Shown piece after piece: positions 25,146-33,476 of a DNA stretch of 64,000 nt (its first letter is position 1; every line of letters begins with the position of its first letter). The stretch comes from an uncultured Oscillospiraceae bacterium (GTDB lineage Bacteria > Bacillota > Clostridia > Oscillospirales > Oscillospiraceae): positions 62,001 to 126,000 of the forward strand of contig CAAGBT010000055.1 in the NCBI GenBank assembly GCA_900768135.1. Direction: 5' to 3'. A program made the translations under genes and the position numbers. The notes under the pieces were generated by a model, which saw nothing but the letters and a program-made list of their open reading frames with translations, had not been told where the DNA came from and searched no databases.

Positions 25146-26173
25146 CATTCCTGATCCAACAGACGCTCATTTACGCCGTCCCGCTGATGATCGTTGCGCT
25201 TGCCGGCGTGTTTGCCGAGCGCAGCGGTATCATCAACCTGGCGTTGGAAGGTATCATGGTCTTCGGCGCGTTCATCGGCGTGTGGTTCGTGCGCATCGTG
25301 CAGGCGAGCGATGCGATCCTCGCCCTGAAGAAGGATGGCAACTGGGTCGCCCTGCAGGGCATTGAGCTGCTGACGATGCTGGTCGCGGCGCTGTTCGGCG
25401 CGATCTTCTCGCTGCTGCTGAGCTTTGCCTCCATCAATCTGCGCGCCGACCAGACCATTGGCGGCACCGCGCTGAACCTGATGGCGCCTGCGCTCGTGCT
25501 GTTCTTCGTGCGTATCATCTCCAACCAGAACACGCTGCAGATGCTCACCGGCGATGCGGCCAGCTGGTTTATGATTAAAAAGTCCACGCTCGGCATCGAT
25601 AAGAACACCGATCTTGGCTTCTTCGGCGAAACGTTCATCAACAAGGTCTACTTGGCAACGTATATCTGCATCCTGCTGTTTATCGTTCTGTCGATCCTGC
25701 TGTATAAGACGCGCTTCGGCCTGCGTCTGCGCGCCTGCGGCGAAAACCCCCAGGCAGCGGATTCGCTGGGCATCAACGTCTACAGGATGCGCTACGCCGG
25801 TACGACCATTTCCGGCGCGCTGGCCGGTATGGGCGGCTTCGTCTATGCGCTGACCACCGCGAACTGCGCCTCGAACGGCGACGTTGCGGGCTTTGGCTTC
25901 CTGGCCCTCGCGGTTATGATCTTCGGCAACTGGAAGCCCGTCAATATTGCGGTCGCATCGCTGCTGTTCGGCCTGTTCAAGTGCATCGCGGCCAGCTATG
26001 CGAGCATCGATATCAATGGGGACGGCGTGTTCATGCTGGCGCAGATCGGCATCAGCGCGCATCTGTACCGTATGCTGCCGTATGTGGTCACGCTGCTCGT
26101 GCTGGCGTTCACGTCCAAGAGTTCCCGCGCCCCCAAGGCCGAGGGCATCCCCTACGACAAGGGCCAGCGTTAA
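25142..26173 (+). CDS. Nucleoside ABC importer permease 2
   Basis: A 343-residue BPD_transp_2 permease. It begins MTFLIQQTLIYAVPLMIVAL, with the family motif GVFAERSGIINLALEGIMV at about residues 21-39 and an ACGENPQAADSLGI loop at about 199-212. GGAGGGG lies 7 bases upstream of the ATG at 25142, and the start overlaps the previous stop. A strong terminator follows. This completes a BMP-type nucleoside importer of four genes beside deoC, deoD and a nucleoside kinase. Confidence 0.93.
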   Translation: MTFLIQQTLIYAVPLMIVALAGVFAERSGIINLALEGIMVFGAFIGVWFVRIVQASDAILALKKDGNWVALQGIELLTMLVAALFGAIFSLLLSFASINLRADQTIGGTALNLMAPALVLFFVRIISNQNTLQMLTGDAASWFMIKKSTLGIDKNTDLGFFGETFINKVYLATYICILLFIVLSILLYKTRFGLRLRACGENPQAADSLGINVYRMRYAGTTISGALAGMGGFVYALTTANCASNGDVAGFGFLALAVMIFGNWKPVNIAVASLLFGLFKCIAASYASIDINGDGVFMLAQIGISAHLYRMLPYVVTLLVLAFTSKSSRAPKAEGIPYDKGQR

Positions 26174-26183
26174 ATGCAAATCA

Positions 26184-26216
26184 AAAAAGCGGTATGGCAC
26201 GGCCATACCGCTTTTT
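26184..26216 (+). terminator. Terminator of the nucleoside ABC operon
   Basis: A stem GCGGTATGGC / GCCATACCGC extended by A5/T5, with an ACG loop. Confidence 0.93.
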
Positions 26217-26564
26217 GGCAAAATGAGGGAGAAAACATATGGAGATCAGAGAGATCACGACGGCGGGGGAAAAGCGGCAGACAAAGGAGCTGGGCTATTC
26301 CTTACGGCGGGGTAGAACCGTGTAAATGGGGAAGTACTCCCGAGTACGATGCAACGAACCGGTTTTCCCTTGTGCAGGGCCTTCGGGAGCTTGCGGTGTT
26401 TCCCTCGTTCCGGGACGGGCGGAATCCCTGCCGGATCTGTGTTATCGCCCGTAAGGTCAACCGCCGGTTGCGCCGTGCTTGCCGGACGGTCGGTGGATTT
26501 TTGCCCCGCGCTGCGCAATAATAGCGTCAACGGTACCGAAATTGATGCAAGGAGAACAGTAAAC
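26217..26564. other. Gene-poor interval with a possible acetyltransferase remnant
   Basis: A 28-codon frame at 26239-26325 begins MEIREITTAGEKRQT after a GGGAGAAAACAT site. That resembles the first residues of GNAT acetyltransferases but stops early, so it may be a gene relic. The remaining 240 bases hold a perfect 6-bp hairpin (GTACTC/GAGTAC, 26334-26347) and several weak GC hairpins. I see no RNA family or clear promoter here. Confidence 0.4.
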
Positions 26565-27341
26565 ATGAAGGAACTGGGAACGCAGATCCGCGCGCTGCGG
26601 CGCGCACGCGGCATGACGCAGGAGGGGCTTGCTGAGCGGCTGCACGTTTCGCCGCAGGCCGTAAGCAAGTGGGAGAATCATCTGAGCGCGCCGGATGTAT
26701 CGCTGCTGCCGGCGCTTGCGGCCGTGTTTGACACGACCATCGACGAGCTGTTCGGCTATGACCGCAGCGAACTGGAGAACGAGGTGATGGAGATCTGCCG
26801 CGCGTCCTGGGAATACCGCGAGAGCGACCGGCTCAAAAGCCGCGCCATTCTGCAAAAGGGACTGGAGCGCTTTCCGCAGAATGCCATCCTGCTCAACAAC
26901 TATCTCTATACGCTGGATTTTGCGGAGGAGAACGACGAGATCATTGCCGTTGCGTCGAAGCTGGCAGAGACTGCGGAGGGCGATGCGCGCCTTGACGATG
27001 TGCGCTACGATGCACTGCGCTTTCTGGCGGGTGCCTACGCGCGAAAGGGCGAATACGACTTTGCAAAAGCAACGCTCGAGCGCATCCCTGAGATCTATTT
27101 TACCAAGCTGTCCGCTGCGGCGGAGACGCTCAGGGGAAAGGACAAGTACGACGCCGCCAACGCGCAGAAGTGGGTCTGCCTGGAATTGATGGTGGATATG
27201 ATGCGCGAGATCGCGGCGTATTACGCCGCAGAGAACGAGCCGGACAAAGCGGCGGCAGAAAAGGCGAAGGCACGCGAGCTGATCGCGCTTTTTGAAAGCG
27301 AACGCGACTGGGTGTCCGCGCTGCGCGCAGAGGTAGAGTAG
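26565..27341 (+). CDS. XRE-family transcriptional regulator
   Basis: A 258-residue protein. Residues 4-58 are an XRE/Cro-type HTH (IRALRRARGMTQEGLAERLHVSPQAVSKWENHLSAPD is the family pattern, here split across helices 1-4). This is followed by the usual ...FDTTIDELFGYDRSELE. The rest (70-258) is helical with Ala/Glu/Arg-rich stretches, resembling TPR-like repeats that often sense a ligand or partner in such regulators. GGAGAACAGTAAAC precedes the ATG at 26565. The target genes are unknown; the next gene (VanW) may be one. An upstream in-frame ATG at 26349 has no family support. Confidence 0.85.
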   Translation: MKELGTQIRALRRARGMTQEGLAERLHVSPQAVSKWENHLSAPDVSLLPALAAVFDTTIDELFGYDRSELENEVMEICRASWEYRESDRLKSRAILQKGLERFPQNAILLNNYLYTLDFAEENDEIIAVASKLAETAEGDARLDDVRYDALRFLAGAYARKGEYDFAKATLERIPEIYFTKLSAAAETLRGKDKYDAANAQKWVCLELMVDMMREIAAYYAAENEPDKAAAEKAKARELIALFESERDWVSALRAEVE

Positions 27342-27423
27342 GATGCGGCTTTTCATTAAAAAGCGGGAACCTCCGGCGTTTTTCAGCGTCTAAACAGGTA
27401 AGTGTACAATGGGAGGGAAGCAT

Positions 27424-28245
27424 ATGACCGTCCACGAGCCGAAAAAACGCTCCGATCTGCGCCTGAAGCTTGGCGGTGCGTACTTCAGCGCGCAGCGAAA
27501 ACTCAGATGGTTCTCCATGCGGAAGCAATTTGCACGCGAACGCAGCGGAGAGGATCTGCCTTATCGGGCCTTTTCGCACCGCACGCCGCTGCTGCGGAAG
27601 CTGAAGGACGTGGATATGGCGCTTCAGCACAGCAAGGTGACGAATCTGCGCCTTGCCTGCGCGCGGCTCGACGGACTGCTCCTGCGCCCGGGCGAAACGA
27701 TGAGCTACTGGTATCTGATTGGGAAGCCAACGGCGAAAAAAGGCTACCTTCCCGGCATGATCCTGCGCAACGGCGGGTATCTGGCCGCGACCGGCGGAGG
27801 GCTGTGCCAGCTCTCCAACCTGATCTTCTGGATGACCCTGCATACGCCGCTTACGGTGACAGAGCGTCACCGCCACGGCTACGACGTCTTTCCTGACGCG
27901 AACCGCACGCAGCCCTTCGGCAGCGGCGCGACCTGCTTTTACCCCTATCTCGACCTGATGATCCGCAACGATACACAGGAAACATGGCAGCTGCGCGTGC
28001 GCGTGGGCGAAACGGATCTGGAGGGCGAATGGCGCGTGAGCAGCGCGCCGGCAGAGCGCTATGAGGTCGTGGAGCGCAACCACGAAATGCGCGCGCAGTA
28101 TTGGGGCGGCTATATCCGGCATAACGAGCTGTACCGCCGCCGCTTCAGCGAAGACGGAACGCTGCTGGAGGAGCTTCCGGTGGCGGTGAATGATGCGGTA
28201 ATGATGTATTCCCCCTATCTGGAGCAGGGAAAAAAGACGCCATAG
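27424..28245 (+). CDS. VanW family protein
   Basis: A 273-residue protein with the VanW domain across about 70-200, including LRPGETMSYWYLIGKPTAKKGY and GGYLAATGGGLCQLSNLIFW. VanW proteins were named from vancomycin-resistance clusters but also occur widely in Clostridia without resistance genes, and their reaction is unknown. No signal peptide is visible, so it is probably cytoplasmic. I chose the ATG at 27424, with GGGAGGG 6 bases upstream, over an ATG at 27409 that precedes the ribosome site. No other van genes are present, so vancomycin resistance should not be inferred. Confidence 0.88.
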   Translation: MTVHEPKKRSDLRLKLGGAYFSAQRKLRWFSMRKQFARERSGEDLPYRAFSHRTPLLRKLKDVDMALQHSKVTNLRLACARLDGLLLRPGETMSYWYLIGKPTAKKGYLPGMILRNGGYLAATGGGLCQLSNLIFWMTLHTPLTVTERHRHGYDVFPDANRTQPFGSGATCFYPYLDLMIRNDTQETWQLRVRVGETDLEGEWRVSSAPAERYEVVERNHEMRAQYWGGYIRHNELYRRRFSEDGTLLEELPVAVNDAVMMYSPYLEQGKKTP

Positions 28246-28263
28246 ACGGCCTGAAAGGGAATG

Positions 28264-28299
28264 AGAGCGCTCTCCGCCGCTGCGGAGAGCGCTCTTTTA
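28264..28299. terminator. Terminator between convergent vanW-like and ylbJ genes
   Basis: A perfect 14-bp stem (AGAGCGCTCTCCGC / GCGGAGAGCGCTCT) with a 4-base loop and a short T run on the plus strand. It also lies directly after the ylbJ stop on the minus strand. Confidence 0.8.
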
Positions 28300-29235
28300 C
28301 GGCTGCGGAAACAGAACGGGCAGCGCCGGCAGGGCGAGCAGCACGGACAAAGCGGACTGCATCAGCTTCCCGCGCCAGTAAAAGCGCGTGGAAAGGCCGG
28401 AGCCGCTCAGCACGCTGAGCGTTTGGCAGTGGACGCTTGCGCCGCCCCAGCCGAGCAGCGCCGCGCAGGCGAGAAAGCCCGCGCGCGTATCGGGCAGCGC
28501 GAGGACGCCGCTTGTCAGCTCCAGAGTGCCCAGCAGAAGCGCGCGCGGCAGAGGCTGCGCCGCTGTCGGCGGAAGAAAATGCAGCAGCAGGCGCGCAAGC
28601 ACCGTAAAGAACACCAGAAAAGCGCACACGCTGAGGATGCCGCGCAGCGCGCCCTGCACAGCCGCCGAAAAGGCGGAAGCGAAGTCCGGCCCTGCGGATG
28701 TACCGGGGCGGACGGAGATGCGGCGGAGCGGCGGCAGCCGGCGGCAGATCAGCATACCGGAGAAAAGCGCGGCGGCAGCGTGGATGAGATAGAGCGCCGC
28801 GCCTGCGCGCGGCGAATGGAAGACGGCGCCGCCGCAGATGCCAAGCAGGAAGCCGGGACCGGCATTGTTGCAGAAGGAGAGCAGGCGGTCACCCTCGGCG
28901 CGGTCGAGCGCGCCGGCAGCTGTCAGCTCCGCGCACATCCGCGCGCCGACCGGGTAGCCGCCGCAGAGGCCCATCGCCAGCGCGGCCGCGCCTGCACCGG
29001 ACAGGCCGAACAGCGGGCGCATCAGCGGGGAGAGCAGCGCCGCAAGCAGTGCGCCCGCGCCGCAGGAGACCAGCAGCGATGAAAGAACAAAAAACGGGAA
29101 CAGCGATGGGATCACCGACTGCGCGCAGAGAACGAGCGCTTCCTGCGCTGCCTGCGCGCCAACGTCCGGCAGCAGGAGCAGTGCAAGCAGGCAGAGCAGC
29201 GCGATGCCCGGCGGCGCGGCCTTGTACAGCTTCAT
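28297..29235 (-). CDS. ylbJ: Sporulation integral membrane protein YlbJ-like
   Basis: A 312-residue membrane protein with about eight helices. The Gate/nucleoside-recognition type motifs are VLCAQSVIPSLFPFFVLSSLL (about 35-55), AMGLCGGYPVGAR (about 88-100) and LLSFCNNAGPGFLLG (about 119-133). These match YlbJ, needed for spore cortex formation in Bacillus. AAAGGAGGTGACCGCC precedes the ATG at 29235. It is transcribed away from yqfC-yqfD, both of them sporulation genes, across a 115-base gap with a long inverted repeat. The direct role in spores is known only for the family. Confidence 0.85.
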   Translation of the reverse strand: MKLYKAAPPGIALLCLLALLLLPDVGAQAAQEALVLCAQSVIPSLFPFFVLSSLLVSCGAGALLAALLSPLMRPLFGLSGAGAAALAMGLCGGYPVGARMCAELTAAGALDRAEGDRLLSFCNNAGPGFLLGICGGAVFHSPRAGAALYLIHAAAALFSGMLICRRLPPLRRISVRPGTSAGPDFASAFSAAVQGALRGILSVCAFLVFFTVLARLLLHFLPPTAAQPLPRALLLGTLELTSGVLALPDTRAGFLACAALLGWGGASVHCQTLSVLSGSGLSTRFYWRGKLMQSALSVLLALPALPVLFPQP

Positions 29236-29252
29236 GGCGGTCACCTCCTTTC

Positions 29253-29330
29253 GCAAGCCTATGCGCGCGGAAAGGCAAACTTGCCGGTACGCGGACAGGC
29301 AAATCCGCGCGCCGGGGCGCATAGGCTTGC
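29253..29330. repeat. Perfect 14-bp inverted repeat between ylbJ and yqfC
   Basis: The arms GCAAGCCTATGCGC (29253-29266) and GCGCATAGGCTTGC (29317-29330) are 50 bases apart. Each lies immediately upstream of the ribosome site of one divergent sporulation gene. The spacer holds two smaller hairpins (GGCAA/TTGCC and GCGGA/TCCGC) and a repeated AGGCAAA. Each arm contains GCATAGGCTT, which could be a -10 element of a sporulation sigma factor, but this is unproven. Confidence 0.7.
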
Positions 29331-29350
29331 CGGGAGAGGGGAGGCGGCGC

Positions 29351-29635
29351 ATGGAGCGGTATGATCGAACACAGCGCATGATGATCCGGATGGCGGAGTT
29401 TTTCGACCTGCCGGTGGATTCGGCAGCGGGGCTTTGCCACATTGAGCTTTTGGGCGACCGGCAGTTTTTCCTGGAGGGCCACGGCGGGATCCTGGCCTAC
29501 GGGACCGAGCAGATCGATATCAACGCGGGAAAGGGCGTTGTGCGTGTGCGGGGCAGCGGCCTTACACTGCGCAGCATGACAGACAGTGAGGTGCGCATTG
29601 CCGGCCGGATCGACGCAGTGGAATATGTGAGATGA
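29351..29635 (+). CDS. yqfC: Sporulation protein YqfC-like
   Basis: A 94-residue YabP/YqfC family protein; the beta-rich repeat pattern HIELLGDRQFFLEGHGGILAYGTEQIDIN is characteristic. YqfC is made in sporulating cells under sigma-E in Bacillus and sits directly before yqfD, as here (7-base gap). AGGGGAGGCGGCGC precedes the ATG at 29351. The exact biochemical role is not known to me. Confidence 0.85.
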   Translation: MERYDRTQRMMIRMAEFFDLPVDSAAGLCHIELLGDRQFFLEGHGGILAYGTEQIDINAGKGVVRVRGSGLTLRSMTDSEVRIAGRIDAVEYVR

Positions 29636-29642
29636 GGGGCGT

Positions 29643-30851
29643 ATGCTGAAAAAAACGGTCAAGCTGCTGCGCGGCAGCGTATGTGTGCGCGCGCGGAGCC
29701 GGTATCCCGAGCGGGTGCTGAATCTCTGCTCGGCGCGCGGCATTGAGTTTTGGGATATGAAATGGCTGGGAACGGAGGAGCTTTCGTTCTGCATTGCGCG
29801 CGGGGATCTGCGCGCGCTGCGCCGCGCAGCGGAGGGCGCGGATGCGGAGATCGGCGTGGAACGCGCGGCGGGCGTGCCGTTTTTCCTTGCGCGCTTCCGC
29901 CGCCGCTATGCGCTGCTGGCAGGGCTTGCGCTGTGCATCGTGCTGCTGGCGGTCAATTCGCTTTTTATCTGGGACTTTGAGGTAACGGGCAATGAGACGG
30001 TTCCGGCGGAAAAGATCCTGCACGCGCTGCGCGAGCAGGGCGTGCATCGCGGCACGTTCATTTACTCCTTCCGCTCGCAGGACATATGCAACCGCGTGCT
30101 GCCGGAGCTGGAGGAACTGTGCTGGGTGGGCGTGAACGTGCGCGGCTGCAAGGCTTATGTGCAGGTACGCGAGCGGGTCCTTCCGCCGGAGCGCGCCAAC
30201 GAGCGCACGCCTACAAACGTTGTGGCAAGGCGCGCGGGGCTTGTGACAAAGGTGATCGCCCTTGACGGAGAGAAAAAGGTGCTGCCCGGCACAAGCGTGC
30301 AGAAGGGGCAGCTTTTGATCGCAGGCGTGGTAGACACCGGCGGCACGGAGCGGCCCAGCGTGGCCACGCGGTTTCTTGCGGGCAAGGGGGAGGTGCGAGC
30401 CCGAACATGGTATGAGCTGAGCGTGCGCATCCCGCTGCGCTATGCAGCCAAGCGCTATACCGGCGAGAAAAAGCGGAGCTACGCGCTCTGCTGGGGCGAA
30501 GACCGCTTGAAAATTGGCGCAAAAGGGAGTAGCATTCTGCACGGCGATTGTGATAAAATAAGGGAACAGACACAGTGGACGCTTTTCGGCGTTTTTTCTC
30601 TGCCGGTCACATGGGAGACGGAAACGCTCCTGCCCTATGAAACGCAGATGCTTACGCGCTCGCGCGAGGAGGCTGAGCAGCGCGGCCGGGCCGTGCTGGA
30701 CGCGCAGCTTGCATCGCTGCTGGGCGGGGACGGCAGCATAACGCGCGAGCGCGTTGCCTCCGCCGTGCAGGGGGCGTATCTGCTTGTTACGCTCAGCGCC
30801 GAGTGTGAAGAGCAGATCGGCGTGGAGACGCCCATCGAGATCAACGAATGA
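29643..30851 (+). CDS. yqfD: Sporulation protein YqfD-like
   Basis: A 402-residue protein. The N-terminal 85 residues carry RNLCSARGIEFWD-like sequence (here VLNLCSARGIEFWDMKW). One membrane helix follows (about 92-112, LLAGLALCIVLLAVNSLFIW). A large extracytoplasmic domain continues from FEVTGNETVPAEKIL. This order is that of YqfD, a sigma-E-dependent sporulation protein in Bacillus. The spacing to yqfC and the following phoH gene is conserved in Firmicutes. Its stop overlaps an ATG that opens the phoH frame. Confidence 0.88.
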   Translation: MLKKTVKLLRGSVCVRARSRYPERVLNLCSARGIEFWDMKWLGTEELSFCIARGDLRALRRAAEGADAEIGVERAAGVPFFLARFRRRYALLAGLALCIVLLAVNSLFIWDFEVTGNETVPAEKILHALREQGVHRGTFIYSFRSQDICNRVLPELEELCWVGVNVRGCKAYVQVRERVLPPERANERTPTNVVARRAGLVTKVIALDGEKKVLPGTSVQKGQLLIAGVVDTGGTERPSVATRFLAGKGEVRARTWYELSVRIPLRYAAKRYTGEKKRSYALCWGEDRLKIGAKGSSILHGDCDKIREQTQWTLFGVFSLPVTWETETLLPYETQMLTRSREEAEQRGRAVLDAQLASLLGGDGSITRERVASAVQGAYLLVTLSAECEEQIGVETPIEINE

Positions 30852-30874
30852 ATACATCAGGAGGGAATCGAAGC

Positions 30875-31843
30875 ATGGAGCAGCGCATCAGCATCGAACG
30901 CATGGAGCAGGCGGTCAACCTGTTCGGCTCATTTGACGAGAATGTAAGGCTGGTCGAGGCGGAGTTCAGGGTCACTGTCGCCAACCGCGAGGGCGAGCTG
31001 CGCGTGAACGGCGAGCCGGAGGATACAATGCTTGCCTGCAAGGCGCTCTCCGCCCTGCTGACCATATCGAACCGCGGGGAGCCGGTCACCGAGCAGAACG
31101 TGCGCTATGTGATCGGCCTTGTGCGCGCAGGACAGGAGGACCGCATCAGCGAGCTGACGCAGGACGTGATCTGCATCAGCGCCAAGGGGCGGCCCATCAA
31201 GCCCAAGACGCTGGGGCAGAAGCAATATGTCGAGTCCATTGTAAAAAATACCGTTACCATCGGCGTTGGCCCCGCCGGCACGGGCAAGACCTATCTTGCC
31301 GTGGCTGCGGCGGTGGCGGCGTTCCGCGAACGCAAGATCAACCGCATCATCCTGACGCGCCCCGCCGTGGAGGCGGGAGAACGGCTCGGCTTTCTGCCGG
31401 GCGACCTGCAAAGCAAGGTCGATCCGTATCTGCGCCCGCTGTACGATGCGCTCTTTGATATGCTGGGCGCGGAGACCTACCAGAAATATCTGGAACGCGG
31501 CAACATCGAGGTCGCGCCGCTCGCCTATATGCGCGGCCGCACGCTGGACGACAGCTTCATCATTCTTGACGAGGCGCAGAACACCTCCTGCGAGCAGATG
31601 AAAATGTTTCTGACGCGCATGGGCTTCGGCTCAAAGATGGTCATCACCGGCGACGCAACGCAGATCGACCTGCCTGCCGACAAGATGAGCGGCCTGAAGC
31701 AGGCCGTGCGCGTACTCGGAAATGTGGAGGGTATCGGTATCTGCGAGCTGGGCGAGCAGGACGTGGTGCGCCATGTGATGGTGCAGCGCATCATCCGCGC
31801 CTATCAGGATTACGAGGACGTCAGAAACAACAGGAGGAAATGA
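30875..31843 (+). CDS. phoH: PhoH-family ATPase
   Basis: A 322-residue P-loop ATPase: Walker A GPAGTGKTYLA at about residues 131-141 and Walker B FIILDEAQNTS at about 227-237. An N-terminal KH/PINc-linked segment precedes the ATPase domain (EAEFRVTVANREGELRVNGEP). PhoH-like proteins are RNA-linked ATPases whose gene is commonly next to ybeY, as here. I chose the ATG at 30875, with AGGAGG 9 bases upstream, over one at 30848 that overlaps the yqfD stop. It ends with a 4-base overlap with ybeY. Confidence 0.9.
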   Translation: MEQRISIERMEQAVNLFGSFDENVRLVEAEFRVTVANREGELRVNGEPEDTMLACKALSALLTISNRGEPVTEQNVRYVIGLVRAGQEDRISELTQDVICISAKGRPIKPKTLGQKQYVESIVKNTVTIGVGPAGTGKTYLAVAAAVAAFRERKINRIILTRPAVEAGERLGFLPGDLQSKVDPYLRPLYDALFDMLGAETYQKYLERGNIEVAPLAYMRGRTLDDSFIILDEAQNTSCEQMKMFLTRMGFGSKMVITGDATQIDLPADKMSGLKQAVRVLGNVEGIGICELGEQDVVRHVMVQRIIRAYQDYEDVRNNRRK

Positions 31844-32349
31844 AGAGCGATATGGAAGAGAACAAAAACCTGATCACCGTTGAGAGCGATTTGGACGAGC
31901 TGCAGGATGAGGAGCTTTTTGCCATGCTGCGCGAAACGGTAAACACCGCGTTGGCCGCCGAGGGCGTGGAGCTGCCCTGCGAGGTGAACATCCTGCTTAC
32001 GGATGACGAAGGCATTCAGGAGGTCAATGTGCAGATGCGCGGCGTGGACGCGCCAACGGATGTGCTGAGCTTTCCGATGCTCGAGCTGACGCCGGGCGAA
32101 CACCCGACCGGGGAGGACCGCGATCCCGGCAGCGAGACCGTGCCGCTGGGCGATATGTGCATCTCTGTGGAGCGCGCGCAGGCGCAGGCGGCGGAGTTCG
32201 GACACTGCTTTGCACGCGAGATCAACTATCTTGCCGTGCATTCCGTGCTGCATCTGCTGGGCTACGACCATCTGGACGAGGGGCCGATGAAGGCGCAGAT
32301 GCGCGAGCATGAGGAAAGGATCATGAAGCTGCTCGACCTCGAGCGGTAA
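31840..32349 (+). CDS. ybeY: Endoribonuclease YbeY (rRNA maturation)
   Basis: A 169-residue metalloprotein with the zinc motif HSVLHLLGYDH near the C-terminus (three His, HxxxHxxxxxH) and the conserved Arg/Asp region DDEGIQEVN(VQMRG). YbeY trims 16S rRNA ends and acts in ribosome quality control. The ATG at 31840 overlaps the phoH stop, with AGGAGG only 2-3 bases ahead. An in-frame ATG at 31852 is the alternative, at a somewhat long spacing. The residues before position 15 are variable in the family. It precedes era, another ribosome-maturation gene. Confidence 0.92.
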   Translation: MKSDMEENKNLITVESDLDELQDEELFAMLRETVNTALAAEGVELPCEVNILLTDDEGIQEVNVQMRGVDAPTDVLSFPMLELTPGEHPTGEDRDPGSETVPLGDMCISVERAQAQAAEFGHCFAREINYLAVHSVLHLLGYDHLDEGPMKAQMREHEERIMKLLDLER

Positions 32350-32412
32350 GAAGCGGCCCCTGCGCCGCATGCCATAATGTTCAACGAACAAAAGAAAGTT
32401 GAGGATCACCTG

Positions 32413-33309
32413 ATGGAAAAAACAAAAACCGCCATGATCACCGTCTGCGGGCGGCCGAACGTCGGCAAATCCAGCCTGACCAACGCCCTTGTGGGCGAGA
32501 AAATAGCCATCGTATCGAATAAGCCGCAGACCACGCGCAACCGCATCTATGGCGTGGTGAACCGCGGCGACACGCAGTTTGTCCTGCTAGACACGCCGGG
32601 CTTCCATAAGGCGCGCAACCGTCTGGGCGACTATATGGTCAAGGTCACGCGCGAATCCATCGCGGACGTGGACGCGGTGCTGCTGCTCGTCGAACCGGTG
32701 GCGCACGTCGGCATCCCCGAGGCGGAACTCATTGAAAAGATCAGGCAGTCGCACCTGCCGGCGATCCTGTGCATCAACAAGATCGACACTGTGGAGAAAA
32801 AGGACGACCTGCTTACCGTCATCGCCGCCTACAGCGCGGCGTATGCGTTCGACGCCATCATCCCCATCTCCGCGCGCACGCACGAGGGGCTGGATGAGCT
32901 GATGAACGAGCTGGGCAAGTACGCCGCCGAAGGTCCGCAGCTTTTCCCGGACGGCATGACGACCGATCAGCCCGACCGGCAGGTCGTGGGCGAGATCGTG
33001 CGTGAAAAGCTGCTGCGCAATCTGGATAAGGAGATCCCCCACGGCACGGCGGTCGAGATCACGCGCTTCATCGAGCGCGACGACGAGGTCATCGAGGTCG
33101 ATGCGACCATCTACTGCGAAAAGGCGAGCCACAAGGGCATCATCATCGGCAAAAACGGCGCGATGCTCAAAAAGATCTCGACCGAAGCGCGGCAGGACAT
33201 CGAACGCTTTATGGGAACGAAGGTCTACCTTGAAACGTGGGTGAAGGTCAAGGAAAACTGGAGAGACAACATGAATTATATCCGCTCGTTCGGCTACGAC
33301 GAGCAGTAA
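32413..33309 (+). CDS. era: GTPase Era
   Basis: A 298-residue GTPase needed for 30S ribosome assembly. G1 is GRPNVGKSSL (about 11-20), the switch region is TTRNRIYG, G3 is DTPGFHKA, and G4 is INKID. The C-terminal KH domain has KGIIIGKNGAMLKKI and ends KVKENWRDN. I chose the ATG at 32413 (GAGG 9 bases upstream); an ATG at 32377 lacks a ribosome site and the family pattern starts later. It sits between ybeY and recO as in many Firmicutes. Confidence 0.96.
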   Translation: MEKTKTAMITVCGRPNVGKSSLTNALVGEKIAIVSNKPQTTRNRIYGVVNRGDTQFVLLDTPGFHKARNRLGDYMVKVTRESIADVDAVLLLVEPVAHVGIPEAELIEKIRQSHLPAILCINKIDTVEKKDDLLTVIAAYSAAYAFDAIIPISARTHEGLDELMNELGKYAAEGPQLFPDGMTTDQPDRQVVGEIVREKLLRNLDKEIPHGTAVEITRFIERDDEVIEVDATIYCEKASHKGIIIGKNGAMLKKISTEARQDIERFMGTKVYLETWVKVKENWRDNMNYIRSFGYDEQ

Positions 33310-33368
33310 AAAAATTTCCCAGCCATATTCCACGCGTTTTTTCTCATGCTATGCACGAGGTGAGAGGC

Positions 33369-33476
33369 GTGGAAAACGGCTATTTTGCGCTTTTTATGAA
33401 GACCGGCGCGCCGGCGTTTTATCTGGCGGCGCAGCAGAGGGTGGAAGAACAGACGATATGGCGGAAAGAATCGTAA
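33369..33476 (+). CDS. yqzL: YqzL-like small protein
   Basis: A 35-residue frame starting at GTG (33369), after GAGGTGAGAGGC, and overlapping the recO start by 19 bases. The core YFALFMKTGAPAFYLAAQ resembles the YqzL family (aromatic-x-x-F-x-x-TG...YL), and YqzL genes lie between era and recO in Bacillus and Clostridia. The function is unknown. It is short enough to be missed by automatic callers. Confidence rests on motif plus position. Confidence 0.6.
   Translation: MENGYFALFMKTGAPAFYLAAQQRVEEQTIWRKES

Noticed and set aside
27409..27426. TACAAT at 27405-27410 as the vanW-like gene promoter
   Set aside because: No acceptable -35 at 16-18 bases and the start would lie in the ribosome site; left unassigned.
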